A DNA stretch of 64,000 nucleotides from JACCVL01 sp963695375. Lineage in GTDB: Bacteria > Actinomycetota > Actinomycetes > Propionibacteriales > Nocardioidaceae. Made by a program: the position numbers and the translations under genes. Location of the stretch: the NCBI GenBank assembly GCA_963695375.1, contig OY968767.1:1488001-1552000 (forward strand), in the 5' to 3' direction. The notes under the pieces were generated by a model. That model worked only from the letters and a program-made list of their open reading frames with translations, made no database searches and was not told the DNA's origin. Below are positions 35,448 to 43,569 of this stretch, one piece after another. Position 1 is the stretch's first letter, and each line of letters begins with the position of its first letter.

Positions 35448-36334
35448 CCCAGGCGGCACTAGGGGAGGAGCATCCTCCCCTCGGTCCGCTGCGGCCCCCC
35501 GGCGACACGACGGGGTTGTTCGGCGTGCTCCGCCGGCGCTACCTCCTCAAACTGCTGGTGCAAAAGGAGCTCCGGGTCCGCTACCAGGCGTCCCTGCTCG
35601 GCCTCGGCTGGTCGTACATGAAGCCGCTGATCCGGTTCTCCATGTACTTCTTCGTGATCGGCGTCCTCCTCGGCCTGCGGGACAGCACGCCGTTGTTCGC
35701 CCTGCACATCTTCGCCGCGATGATCATGGTGAGCTTCTTCACCGAGACGCTGAACGCGGGCACCAAGTCGGTGGTGAAGAACAAGTCGCTGGTGCGCAAG
35801 ATGAACGTGCCGCGGGAGATGTTCCCGGTCGCATCGGTGACCGTGACGACCTATCACATGGGTCCGCAGTACGCGATCCTCGTCATCGCCTGCCTGCTGC
35901 TGGGCTGGTCGCCGGACCCCGCCGCCTTCGTCGCAGCCGCGCTCGGCATCGCGATCATGCTGACGGTCTCGCTGGCCGTGTCGCTGGCGTTCAGCGCCCT
36001 GAACGTGTCGTTCCGCGACATCGGCAACTTCGTGGAGACGATCGGCATGATGGTGCTCTGGTCGGCACCGCAGCTGTATCCGTGGGAGTTCGTCGAGCGG
36101 GTGCTCGGTGGAACCGTCTGGGAGCAGGTCTACCTGGCCAACCCGGTCGCGGTGGCGACCCTGCTGAACCAGCGTGCGTTCTGGATCCCGGCGATCGACG
36201 AGGACACCACCGGCTTCATGCCCGAGCACCTGCTGCTGCGGGGAAGCATCATGCTCGTGGTCTGCGTGCTGCTGGTCGGTGTCGCCCAGCTGATCTTCTC
36301 CAAGCTCGAGTCCTCCTTCGCCGAGAAGCTCTGA
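35444..36334 (+). CDS. polysaccharide ABC transporter permease (Wzm-like)
   Basis: 296 residues, six membrane helices and the ABC-2 type layout (LLKLLVQKELRVRYQASLLGLGWSYMKPL, NAGTKSVVKNKSLVRKMNVP coupling helix region, then FRDIGNFVETIGMMVLWSAP). These resemble Wzm/RfbD exporters that move lipid-linked polysaccharide across the membrane. The start ATG overlaps glf in ATGA, and the ATPase follows six bases after its stop. The mycobacterial arabinogalactan precursor exporter has the same two-subunit design (Rv3783/Rv3781, from memory). Confidence 0.88.
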   Translation: MTQAALGEEHPPLGPLRPPGDTTGLFGVLRRRYLLKLLVQKELRVRYQASLLGLGWSYMKPLIRFSMYFFVIGVLLGLRDSTPLFALHIFAAMIMVSFFTETLNAGTKSVVKNKSLVRKMNVPREMFPVASVTVTTYHMGPQYAILVIACLLLGWSPDPAAFVAAALGIAIMLTVSLAVSLAFSALNVSFRDIGNFVETIGMMVLWSAPQLYPWEFVERVLGGTVWEQVYLANPVAVATLLNQRAFWIPAIDEDTTGFMPEHLLLRGSIMLVVCVLLVGVAQLIFSKLESSFAEKL

Positions 36335-36340
36335 TCGCCC

Positions 36341-37105
36341 ATGGCTGAGTCGGTGGTGGCCGAGAACGTCTCGAAGCACTTCGTGATGCAGAACGCCCGC
36401 ACGCTCAAGCAGCGCCTGGTGCGGGCCCGGCGCGGCGAGCTGGCCAATCCGACGTTCCTCGCCCTGGACGACCTGTCCTTCACGATCGAGCAGGGCGAGT
36501 CGATCGGCCTGATGGGGCTCAACGGCTCGGGCAAGTCGACGTTGCTGAAGCTGATCTCCGGCGTCCTGCGTCCCGACCGCGGCAAACTGCTCACCCGGGG
36601 ACGGATCGCCGGCCTGATCGAGGTCAGCGCCGGCTTCCACCCGCAGCTGACCGGGCGGGAGAACATCTACCTGAACGCCGCCATCCTCGGCATGAGCGAG
36701 GAGGAGGTGAACCGCAAGTTCGACGACATCGTCGAGTTCGCGGACATCGCCCGCTTCCTCGACACCCCGGTCGGCCGGTACTCCTCCGGCATGTTCGCCC
36801 GGCTCGGCTTCTCGGTCGCGGTGTCGGCCGACTCCGACATCTTCATCATCGACGAGGTCCTGGCGGTCGGGGACCCGCCGTTCAAGAAGAAGTGCATCCG
36901 CCGGATCCGCGAGGTGCGCGACGAGGGCCGCACGATCGTGTTCGTCAGCCACAACACCACCCAGGTCCGCCGGCTCTGCAACCGGGCGCTGGTGCTCGAG
37001 GGCGGCCAGCTCGCCTTCGACGGGCCGGTGCAGGACGCCGTGCACTACCTCAAGTACGACGCCGACGGCGACGACGACGAGGACGGCGAGGGCGGCGAGC
37101 TCTGA
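36341..37105 (+). CDS. polysaccharide ABC transporter ATPase (Wzt-like)
   Basis: 254 residues. Walker A GLNGSGKST, Q/stacking-loop QLTGRENIYLNAAILGM, signature YSSGMFARLGFSVAV, Walker B IFIIDEVLAVGD and the H-loop FVSHNT are all present. Pairs with the permease six bases upstream. It lacks the C-terminal carbohydrate-binding extension that some Wzt proteins use for recognising terminated O-antigens, so export is not gated by a cap of that kind; only an acidic tail (DDDEDGEGGEL) follows. The ATG start has no strong ribosome site; coupling to the permease is likely. Confidence 0.9.
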   Translation: MAESVVAENVSKHFVMQNARTLKQRLVRARRGELANPTFLALDDLSFTIEQGESIGLMGLNGSGKSTLLKLISGVLRPDRGKLLTRGRIAGLIEVSAGFHPQLTGRENIYLNAAILGMSEEEVNRKFDDIVEFADIARFLDTPVGRYSSGMFARLGFSVAVSADSDIFIIDEVLAVGDPPFKKKCIRRIREVRDEGRTIVFVSHNTTQVRRLCNRALVLEGGQLAFDGPVQDAVHYLKYDADGDDDEDGEGGEL

Positions 37106-37227
37106 GCCGCCCGAGAGTGCCACCGCCGCATCGTCCGGACGGCTGGTATCGGCGGCACGGCGGCGGCGCTCGCTGAGAGGCCTGTGACAATCGGTGCGCA
37201 AGTGACCCCGCGCAGTGAGGATCTTCG

Positions 37228-39927
37228 ATGCACCGATTGTCCTGGTTGCACCCCACTCGGCTGACCGGAGCGGTCCTGGTCGGCGCGGTGCTGACTGCGG
37301 GCGCCCTGGTCGCCCCGCTCGCGACGAGCACCGCAGCCCCGGCACGCCCGTCGACGGCTCCGGTGCCGGCGACGCAGACCGTGGTCGACCCGGTCGTCCG
37401 TGAGGTGCCCATCGACGGGGTGGACCCGGCCGGGTCCCGGCTGCTGCGCGGCCGGGCGCTGACCGGAGTCACTGCGCTGTCCCCAGCGGTCCCCGCCGAC
37501 GGGTACGCCACCGTCGGGCTCACGTGGACCGGTGGCGCGGTCACCGGGCAGCCGTTCGCCGTGCGGACCCGGACCGACGGTGCCTGGTCCGGCTGGCAGC
37601 CGATGCACGCCGACGCCGACCACGCGCCCAGTCCCGGCGGCGGCGAGGCCGCCACCGCGCTCCCGGGCACCGAGCCGGTGGCCGTCGGTGCCGTCGACGC
37701 GGTGCAGGTCAAGGTCACCACCCCCGCCGGCAGGGTGCCGGCCGGGCTGACCCTCTCCGTGATCGATCCGGGACAGGCGAGCCCTGGCAGCCCGGGGCCG
37801 CGCGATGCTGCCCGGCTCGGCAGCCCCGCGTACCCGGCGACCGACGGCACGGGCGGCGTCACGCCGCGGCCGGGGATCTACTCCCGGGCGCAGTGGGGCG
37901 CGAACGAGTCGATGCGGGACGGCTTCGCCGGCTACGGCGAGATCAGCGCCGCCTTCGTCCACCACACCGTCAACGCCAACGACTACACCCGCGCCGAGGT
38001 GCCGGCGATCCTGCGCGGCATCTACGCCTACCACACCCAGTCCCAGGGATGGAGCGACGTCGGCTACAACTTCCTGGTCGACCGTTTCGGCCGGGTCTGG
38101 GAGGGCCGCTGGGGCGGCATCGCCCGGCCGGTGATCGGAGCACACACCCTGGGCTTCAACGAGGAGGCCTTCGCCATGTCGGCGATCGGCAACTTCGAGA
38201 CGGCTCGCCCCACCACCCGGATGTTGCGGGCCTACGGCCGGCTGTTCGCCTGGAAGCTCAGCCTGCACGGTGTGGACCCGGACGCGTCGGTGACCGTCGA
38301 CGGCACCCGGCTGCGCACGGTGAACGGGCATCGAGACGCCGCCGCCACCGCCTGCCCGGGCCGCAACCTGTATGCGCGGCTCGGCCGGATCCGCAACAAG
38401 GCCGACGCCGCGCAACACAACTGGCGCGGCCGCCGGCTGGCCCGATCGGTCGCCTCCGACCGTCGCCCCGACCTGCTGGTCCGGCAGGGGGACCGGACGG
38501 TCGTGCTCGCCGGGGACGCCGGCCCCGGCTTCCGGCCCGCCATCGCCTCCAGCACGGCCTGGAAGGGGGCCAGGGACGTGGTCGGCATCGGCGACCTCAC
38601 CGGTGACCGGCGGGGTGACCTGCTGGTCGTGGCCGCCGACGGGACCGCGTCCACCGTCCCCGGCGAGGACGATGGCGCCTTCGGGACCGCGGTGCCGGTC
38701 GGCCGCCGGTTCGCCGGCTCGACGCTGGTCGCCGGGGCCCGAGACCTGACCGGCGATCAGGTGCCCGACGTCGTGCACCGGGACGCCTCCGGGATGCTGC
38801 GGGTGGCCCCCGGCCGCCGGAACGGCACCTTCGCCGGGGACCTCGAGGTGTCCGACGCCTTCGGTCAGGCACTGGCCGTCACCGGCGCCGGGGACTCCGA
38901 CGGCGACGGCGACAACGACCTGCTGGTCCTCACCGCCAAGCACCAGCTGGTGCTGCTCCCCGGGGAGGACGGCGGCGTGGTGGGGCAGCCTCGTCAGGTC
39001 GAGCAGTGGGCGGACGGCCGGATGCTGCTCACCGGCGGCTTCGACATGACCGGTGACCGCCGGCCCGACCTGCTGGTGCGCACCGGCGCCGGGCGGACCC
39101 AGATCCGCCCCGGCCTCGGCGACGGCCGGTACGCCAGGGGGCTGCGGGGCTGGGCAGGCTGGGACGACGCCCGGGTCAGCCTGCTGGGCGACGCCGACGG
39201 CGACGGTCGGATGGACGCCGTGCTGCGCGGGCCCGGGGGAGCGGTGTCGGTGCATCCCGGCCGAAACGGGGCGTGGGTGCACCCGGTGCCGTCGGGCGCC
39301 GCCGACTGGTCCGGCTACGGCTGGGTCCGGGTGGTCGGCGACTGGGACGGCGACGGCGAGGACGACGTGCTGGCGCGGCGGGACTCCAAGATGTTCCTCC
39401 TCCCCGGACGCGGTGACGGCCGCTTCGGCGCGCCGGTGGGCGGCTGGTCCGGATGGGGCGACCGGGTCGGGATCGCCGCGGTCGGCGACTGGACCGGGGA
39501 CGGCCGCCCCGACCTGATCTCCCGCACCGCGAACGGGACGGCGTGGGTGCACCCCGGCCGTGGCAGCGCCGGCTTCGCCGCGGCCTACCCCGCCCGCGGC
39601 GACATCGGCTCGCCGCAGACGATGTTCGGCGTGGGGCGGTGGACCGCCGACGGTGCGCCCGACCTGATGACCCGCACCTCAGCGGGGACGCTGCTGCTGT
39701 GGCCGGGCAACGGCCCGGGTGGGCTGCGGGGCCCGGTCACGATCGGCACCGGGATGGACCGCTATGCGGCCCTGATCGGGGTCGGCGACCTGGACCGCGA
39801 CGGGCAGCCCGACCTCGTCGGCCGGCTGGCGAGCAACGACCGGTTGTTCCTGATCCCGGGACAGCGCCGCGGGCTGGCGCACCGGGTGCCGATCGGCTCC
39901 GGCCCGGTCCCGGGAACGCTCGGCTAG
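37228..39927 (+). CDS. secreted peptidoglycan-recognition amidase with FG-GAP-type propeller
   Basis: 899 residues. A signal peptide (about 1-37, LTGAVLVGAVLTAGALVAP) is followed by an Ig-like segment and then a PGRP/amidase domain (about 210-380). The domain has AAFVHHTVNAND with a zinc His, GWSDVGYNFLVDRFGRVWEG, GAHTLGFN, and NGHRDAAATACPGRNLY with a second His and the Cys ligand. Residues about 405-899 form about ten blades (RRPDLLVRQ..., RPGLGDGRYARG..., HPGRNGAWVHP...) of FG-GAP/VCBS type. The enzyme should cleave N-acetylmuramoyl-L-alanine bonds; the propeller may bind wall or surface glycan. GTGAGGA is seven bases before the ATG. It ends in a four-base overlap with galE. Confidence 0.88.
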   Translation: MHRLSWLHPTRLTGAVLVGAVLTAGALVAPLATSTAAPARPSTAPVPATQTVVDPVVREVPIDGVDPAGSRLLRGRALTGVTALSPAVPADGYATVGLTWTGGAVTGQPFAVRTRTDGAWSGWQPMHADADHAPSPGGGEAATALPGTEPVAVGAVDAVQVKVTTPAGRVPAGLTLSVIDPGQASPGSPGPRDAARLGSPAYPATDGTGGVTPRPGIYSRAQWGANESMRDGFAGYGEISAAFVHHTVNANDYTRAEVPAILRGIYAYHTQSQGWSDVGYNFLVDRFGRVWEGRWGGIARPVIGAHTLGFNEEAFAMSAIGNFETARPTTRMLRAYGRLFAWKLSLHGVDPDASVTVDGTRLRTVNGHRDAAATACPGRNLYARLGRIRNKADAAQHNWRGRRLARSVASDRRPDLLVRQGDRTVVLAGDAGPGFRPAIASSTAWKGARDVVGIGDLTGDRRGDLLVVAADGTASTVPGEDDGAFGTAVPVGRRFAGSTLVAGARDLTGDQVPDVVHRDASGMLRVAPGRRNGTFAGDLEVSDAFGQALAVTGAGDSDGDGDNDLLVLTAKHQLVLLPGEDGGVVGQPRQVEQWADGRMLLTGGFDMTGDRRPDLLVRTGAGRTQIRPGLGDGRYARGLRGWAGWDDARVSLLGDADGDGRMDAVLRGPGGAVSVHPGRNGAWVHPVPSGAADWSGYGWVRVVGDWDGDGEDDVLARRDSKMFLLPGRGDGRFGAPVGGWSGWGDRVGIAAVGDWTGDGRPDLISRTANGTAWVHPGRGSAGFAAAYPARGDIGSPQTMFGVGRWTADGAPDLMTRTSAGTLLLWPGNGPGGLRGPVTIGTGMDRYAALIGVGDLDRDGQPDLVGRLASNDRLFLIPGQRRGLAHRVPIGSGPVPGTLG

Positions 39928-40895
39928 GCGGCGGTGGCGGCGGCGGACCAGGCCCTCCAGGCGCTGGCCATCATCTCGTCGACGGTGTACGACATCCGCC
40001 AGCCGATGTCCCGGGCGGCCGCGGCCCCGGAGGCCACGATCCGGTCCGGGTCGCCGGGTCGGCGGGCCTGCACCTCCGGGTCGAACTCGATGCCGGTCAC
40101 CCGGCGCACCGCCGCCATGATCTCGGCGACCGACATGCCGTCGCCGCTGCCGAGGTTGTAGGCCGGCTGCAGCTGCCGACCGTCGGCCAGCGCCCGGGCT
40201 GCCGCGACGTGGCAGTCGGCCAGGTCGCCGACGTGCAGGTAGTCGCGGACGCAGGTGCCGTCCGGGGTGGCGTAGTCGTCGCCGTTGATGTGCGGCGTCC
40301 GGCCGTCGGTCAGCGCCTTCAGGACCAACGGGATCAGGTTGTGGGGGCTGGTGTCGTAGAGGTCGTCGTAGGCCGAGCCGACCACGTTGAAGTAGCGCAG
40401 GCTGGTGTGCCGGAGCCCGGTCACCCGCGCAGTCGCGGCGACCAGCCACTCGCCGATCAGCTTGGACTGGCCGTACGGCGACTCAGGTGACTTGGGAGTG
40501 TCCTCGGTGACCAGGTCGACGTCCGGCGTTCCGAACACCGCGGCGCTGCCGGAGAAGACGATGCTCTGCACGCCGGCGTCGGTCATCGCGACCAGCAGTC
40601 GGCGGGTGCCCTCGACGTTCTGCTCGTAGGTGTGCAGCGGCCGCTGCACCGACACCCCCGCGTACTTGAACGCGGCGGTGTGCACCACCCCCACGACGCC
40701 GTGCTCGCGGAACGTCCGCCGCAGCAGGTCGGTGTCGAGGATGGTGCCCTCCGCGAAGGGAACGTCCTCGGGAACGAAGTGCGGGTGTCCGCTGGACAGG
40801 TCGTCCAGCACCACCACCGGGATGTCCACGGCCTGGAAGGCGCGCACTATGTGTGCTCCGATGTAGCCCGCGCCGCCCGTCACCATCCACGTCAT
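39924..40895 (-). CDS. galE: UDP-glucose 4-epimerase
   Basis: 323 residues, extended short-chain dehydrogenase fold. NAD-binding TGGAGYIGAHI at residues 6-16, VVLDDLSSGHP, the active-site GSAAVFG and the YGQSK tyrosine-lysine pair, then RYFNVVGSA and a C-terminal PGDPDRIVAS. Interconverts UDP-glucose and UDP-galactose, supplying Glf. In M. tuberculosis the equivalent place holds the rhamnose gene rmlD, so this lineage seems to have galE there. ATG overlaps the TIGR03089 stop as ATGA (40892-40895), forming a two-gene unit. Confidence 0.9.
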   Translation of the reverse strand: MTWMVTGGAGYIGAHIVRAFQAVDIPVVVLDDLSSGHPHFVPEDVPFAEGTILDTDLLRRTFREHGVVGVVHTAAFKYAGVSVQRPLHTYEQNVEGTRRLLVAMTDAGVQSIVFSGSAAVFGTPDVDLVTEDTPKSPESPYGQSKLIGEWLVAATARVTGLRHTSLRYFNVVGSAYDDLYDTSPHNLIPLVLKALTDGRTPHINGDDYATPDGTCVRDYLHVGDLADCHVAAARALADGRQLQPAYNLGSGDGMSVAEIMAAVRRVTGIEFDPEVQARRPGDPDRIVASGAAAARDIGWRMSYTVDEMMASAWRAWSAAATAA

Positions 40896-41656
40896 GCGGT
40901 GACCCTAACGACGTCGGCCCGTTCCCGATCGGCGAGGGCGGCCAGCGCCGCGCGGTCCGGCGCGCCGCCGCTGACCAGGACCACCGAGCCGGCGGTCACC
41001 AGCGGCACCAGGACGGTCTCCAGCAGGCCGTCGGCGGTCGCCGGGACGGTCGTGGTCAGCAGCCGGTCGCCGGTTCCGACGCCGAGCCGGTCGGCCAGTT
41101 CCCGCGCCGCGGCCAGCATCCCGGCGTGGTCGAGGACGGATCCGGCCCGGACCAGCGCGGGTGAGGACGGGCCCGGCGGGTCGGGCACCCACAGCTCGTC
41201 GGGGTGTCCCAGCACCTCCGCGCCGGAGTCCAGCGCGCCGGACGGCGGGCCGCCCGGCACCGGCCCCCCGAACGGCCCCAGTGCCACCACGACCGGCCGG
41301 CCGGTGGTCACCGGGGACCGGTCCGCGCCGAACACCTCCACGGCGGGCGGGTCGCCGGTGGCGCAGTCGGCACCCTCCACCACGGCGCCGACGGTCCAGC
41401 AGCCGAGCGCCCAGGGGACGGCGAGCCAGTGCGCGGGCAGCGCCAGCCGCACCCGGTCACCGGCCTCGAGGTCGAGGCCGTCCTGCAGCAGCCCGCCGAT
41501 CTTGGCCACCCAGTTCGCGACGGTCGCCACCGACAGCTCCACCCGGGACCCGGACCCGACGTCCAACCAGGTCACCAGCGGCCGGCTCGCGTCGCCGCGA
41601 GCCAGCCGCTCGACCAGGGCGGGCACGGTCCGGTCCGGTCCGGCGGGTACGGGCAT
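40892..41656 (-). CDS. TIGR03089 family protein
   Basis: 254 residues resembling the N-terminal part of an adenylate-forming enzyme: VTWLDVGSGSRVELSVATVANWVAKI, RVRLALPAHWLAVPWALGCWTVGAVV and AGSVVLVSGG. The domain that would complete catalysis (ATP-binding STGGTTGXPK and lid) is not visible, so it is probably non-catalytic or partner-dependent. The family is syntenic with LCP and nucleotidyltransferase genes in mycobacteria and its role is unknown. Minus-strand TACGGT ends six bases before the ATG at 41656 (leaderless). It is translationally coupled to galE. Confidence 0.8.
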   Translation of the reverse strand: MPVPAGPDRTVPALVERLARGDASRPLVTWLDVGSGSRVELSVATVANWVAKIGGLLQDGLDLEAGDRVRLALPAHWLAVPWALGCWTVGAVVEGADCATGDPPAVEVFGADRSPVTTGRPVVVALGPFGGPVPGGPPSGALDSGAEVLGHPDELWVPDPPGPSSPALVRAGSVLDHAGMLAAARELADRLGVGTGDRLLTTTVPATADGLLETVLVPLVTAGSVVLVSGGAPDRAALAALADRERADVVRVTA

Positions 41657-41662
41657 CGGGGC

Positions 41663-41668
41663 ACCGTA
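41663..41668 (-). promoter_or_regulatory. leaderless -10 box for TIGR03089-galE
   Basis: Minus-strand TACGGT, ending six bases before ATG 41656. The sequence before the start reads GCCCCG, with no Shine-Dalgarno. Confidence 0.5.
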
Positions 41669-41700
41669 GCCGCCGGTCCGGCCGTGGCAGGATTCCGGTC

Positions 41701-42768
41701 ATGGAGGCGGTCATCGTCGCGGGCGGGCTGGGGTCGCGGCTGCGCCCGCTGACCGAACGGCACCCCAAGCACCTGTTGCCGGTGGCCGGTGTCCCGCTGC
41801 TCGGCCACCAGCTGGCCCGGCTGGCCGCGGTCGGCGTGCAGCACGTCGTCCTGGCCGCCTCGTACCGGGCGAGCGAGCTGGCCGAGGCGCTCGGCGACGG
41901 CGGGGCCTTCGGGGTGCGGCTGTCCTACGCGCACGAGCAGGTGGCGATGGGCACCGGCGGCGCGATCCGCAACGCCGCCGAACTGCTGGAGGGCGCTCTC
42001 GACGACCCGGTGGTGGTCCTGAACGGGGACCAGCTGTCGGACCACGACCTGGCCGCGCAGGTCGCGGCCTGCACCGCGGCCGGTGCCGACGTCTCGCTGC
42101 AGGTGGTGGTCGTGGCCGACCCGCGCAGCTACGGCTGCGTGCCGACCGACGCCGATGGACGCGTGACCGCGTTCGTCGAGAAGTCGCCGGACCCGGTCAC
42201 CCGGCAGGTGAACGCGGGCTGCTACGTGTTCCGGCGCAAGGTGATCGCCGACATCCCGGCCGGCGTCCCGGTGTCGGTCGAGCGCGAGACCTTCCCACAG
42301 CTGCTGCGGGACGGTCGGCTGCTGGTGGGCTACCGCGCCGACGGCTACTGGATGGACGTCGGCACCCCGGCCGCGCTGGTCAAGGCCTCGAGCGACCTGG
42401 TCCGCGGCCTCGCCGCCTCGCCGGCGCTGCCCGACCCGCCGGGAGAGCGGTTGCTGCACCCGACCGCCCGGGTCGACGGGACCGCCAGGGTGGTCGGGGG
42501 CTCCGCGGTGGGCCCGGGGGCGGACGTGCAGGCCGCAGCCTTCGTGGACGGCAGCGTGCTGATGGCCGACGCCGTGGTCGGTGCGGGGGCCACCGTGGTG
42601 GACTCGGTGCTCGGCCCGGGAGCCCGGGTGGGCGCCGACTGCGTGCTCCAGGGCTCGGTGCTCGGAGACGGCGCGCGGGTGGGTGCCCGCTGCGAGCTGC
42701 TCGGCGGGGTCCGGGTCGGCTGCGACGTCCGGCTGCCGGACGAGGGCGTGCGCTTCAGCGCCGGCTGA
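41701..42768 (+). CDS. sugar nucleotidyltransferase, probable mannose-1-phosphate guanylyltransferase
   Basis: 355 residues. N-terminal nucleotidyltransferase: MEAVIVAGGLGSRLRPLT and KHLLPVAGVPLLGHQL, then VVLNGDQLSDHDL (metal-binding) and FVEKSPDPVTRQVNAGCYVF. The C-terminus is a left-handed beta-helix of hexapeptide repeats (VVGGSAVGPGADV, VVDSVLGPGARVG). Closely matches the layout of the actinobacterial GDP-mannose pyrophosphorylase called ManB in M. tuberculosis (Rv3264c, from memory). It would make GDP-mannose from mannose-1-phosphate. A CAGGAT box ends seven bases upstream. Its partner mutase may be the HAD protein 10 kb downstream. Confidence 0.85.
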   Translation: MEAVIVAGGLGSRLRPLTERHPKHLLPVAGVPLLGHQLARLAAVGVQHVVLAASYRASELAEALGDGGAFGVRLSYAHEQVAMGTGGAIRNAAELLEGALDDPVVVLNGDQLSDHDLAAQVAACTAAGADVSLQVVVVADPRSYGCVPTDADGRVTAFVEKSPDPVTRQVNAGCYVFRRKVIADIPAGVPVSVERETFPQLLRDGRLLVGYRADGYWMDVGTPAALVKASSDLVRGLAASPALPDPPGERLLHPTARVDGTARVVGGSAVGPGADVQAAAFVDGSVLMADAVVGAGATVVDSVLGPGARVGADCVLQGSVLGDGARVGARCELLGGVRVGCDVRLPDEGVRFSAG

Positions 42769-42789
42769 CGTGCGAACGACCCTCCCGGG

Positions 42790-43557
42790 TCACTGGCCCT
42801 GCGGCTCCGGGCTGTTGCTGGCCGGGTAGTCGGCCATGAACGCCCCCAGAGCCTCCCCGCTCGGCTGGTCGCAGTACTCCCAGGCACCCATGCCGACGCC
42901 CTCGACCGCGTCGTCGCCGTCGATCGCCCAGTGCGTGAGGGCGACGTGCTTGCCGTCGGGGAACGGCTCGCCGTCCTCCTCCGTCCAGGGGGCGGCGATG
43001 AACTTGCTCTCGTTGTACGCCTCGATGTCGGTCACCGACCCGGGGTCGTCGACGTCGAACTTCGCGGCCAGGTCCTCGATCGTGCGCATGGCCGCGGCGT
43101 CGTCGGCGATCGTCTGGTCGTACCACAGCACGGTGTAGCCGTGCTCGAGGTTGTGGACGAGCCGCTCGAGGTCCGGTCGGTCGGCGTCGGTGTAGAACGT
43201 GCGGCCGAACTCCGTCGGGTTGCTCCAGTGCGCGCCGAAGGCCGGTGGCGCGTCGGGGTAGTCGATCTCCTGCCCGTCGAGGTGCTCGCCCTGTCCCTCC
43301 GCGCCCGCGGTGATGACGTCGCCGCACCCGGCGGCCCCGCTGTCCACTCCGAGGGCCGTCAGCTCGGTGCCGGCGATCTGCTTGGAGCGCTGCGCGTCGT
43401 CGTAGAGCTTCCAGGCGGTGCCGCCGACGATCGCGAGCGCCACCACGCCGGCCACCAGCACCACCAGCAGGGTGCGGCGCCGCTCGGCGCGGGCGGACTC
43501 GCGCCGCATCGCCTCGATCCGGGCGGCACGCTCACGATTCTTGCTGGGTTTGGCCAC
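42790..43557 (-). CDS. DUF3105 family membrane protein
   Basis: 255 residues: a basic N-terminus (1-27), one membrane helix (about 29-48, TLLVVLVAGVVALAIVGG) and an extracytoplasmic domain with HLDGQEIDYPDAPPAFGAHW, NLEHGYTVLWYD and a C-terminal AWEYCDQPSGEALGAFM. This is the DUF3105 pattern; the His residues and Cys-rich ends suggest metal or substrate binding, but the role is unknown. GTG at 43557 has no ribosome site; TAGACT ends six bases upstream on the minus strand. Convergent with the nucleotidyltransferase. Confidence 0.8.
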   Translation of the reverse strand: MAKPSKNRERAARIEAMRRESARAERRRTLLVVLVAGVVALAIVGGTAWKLYDDAQRSKQIAGTELTALGVDSGAAGCGDVITAGAEGQGEHLDGQEIDYPDAPPAFGAHWSNPTEFGRTFYTDADRPDLERLVHNLEHGYTVLWYDQTIADDAAAMRTIEDLAAKFDVDDPGSVTDIEAYNESKFIAAPWTEEDGEPFPDGKHVALTHWAIDGDDAVEGVGMGAWEYCDQPSGEALGAFMADYPASNSPEPQGQ

Positions 43558-43563
43558 GAGGGC

Positions 43564-43569
43564 AGTCTA
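43564..43569 (-). promoter_or_regulatory. leaderless -10 box for the DUF3105 gene
   Basis: Minus-strand TAGACT, ending six bases before GTG 43557. It overlaps the 3' end of fbiB, whose stop is at 43567. Confidence 0.5.

Noticed and set aside
40892..41656. TIGR03089 protein as a complete acyl-CoA synthetase
   Set aside because: At 254 residues it lacks the ATP-binding P-loop and C-terminal lid of adenylate-forming enzymes.
42778..42791. GACCC-TCCC-GGGTC as a terminator after the nucleotidyltransferase gene
   Set aside because: Five-base stem with a GC-rich background; too weak to support.
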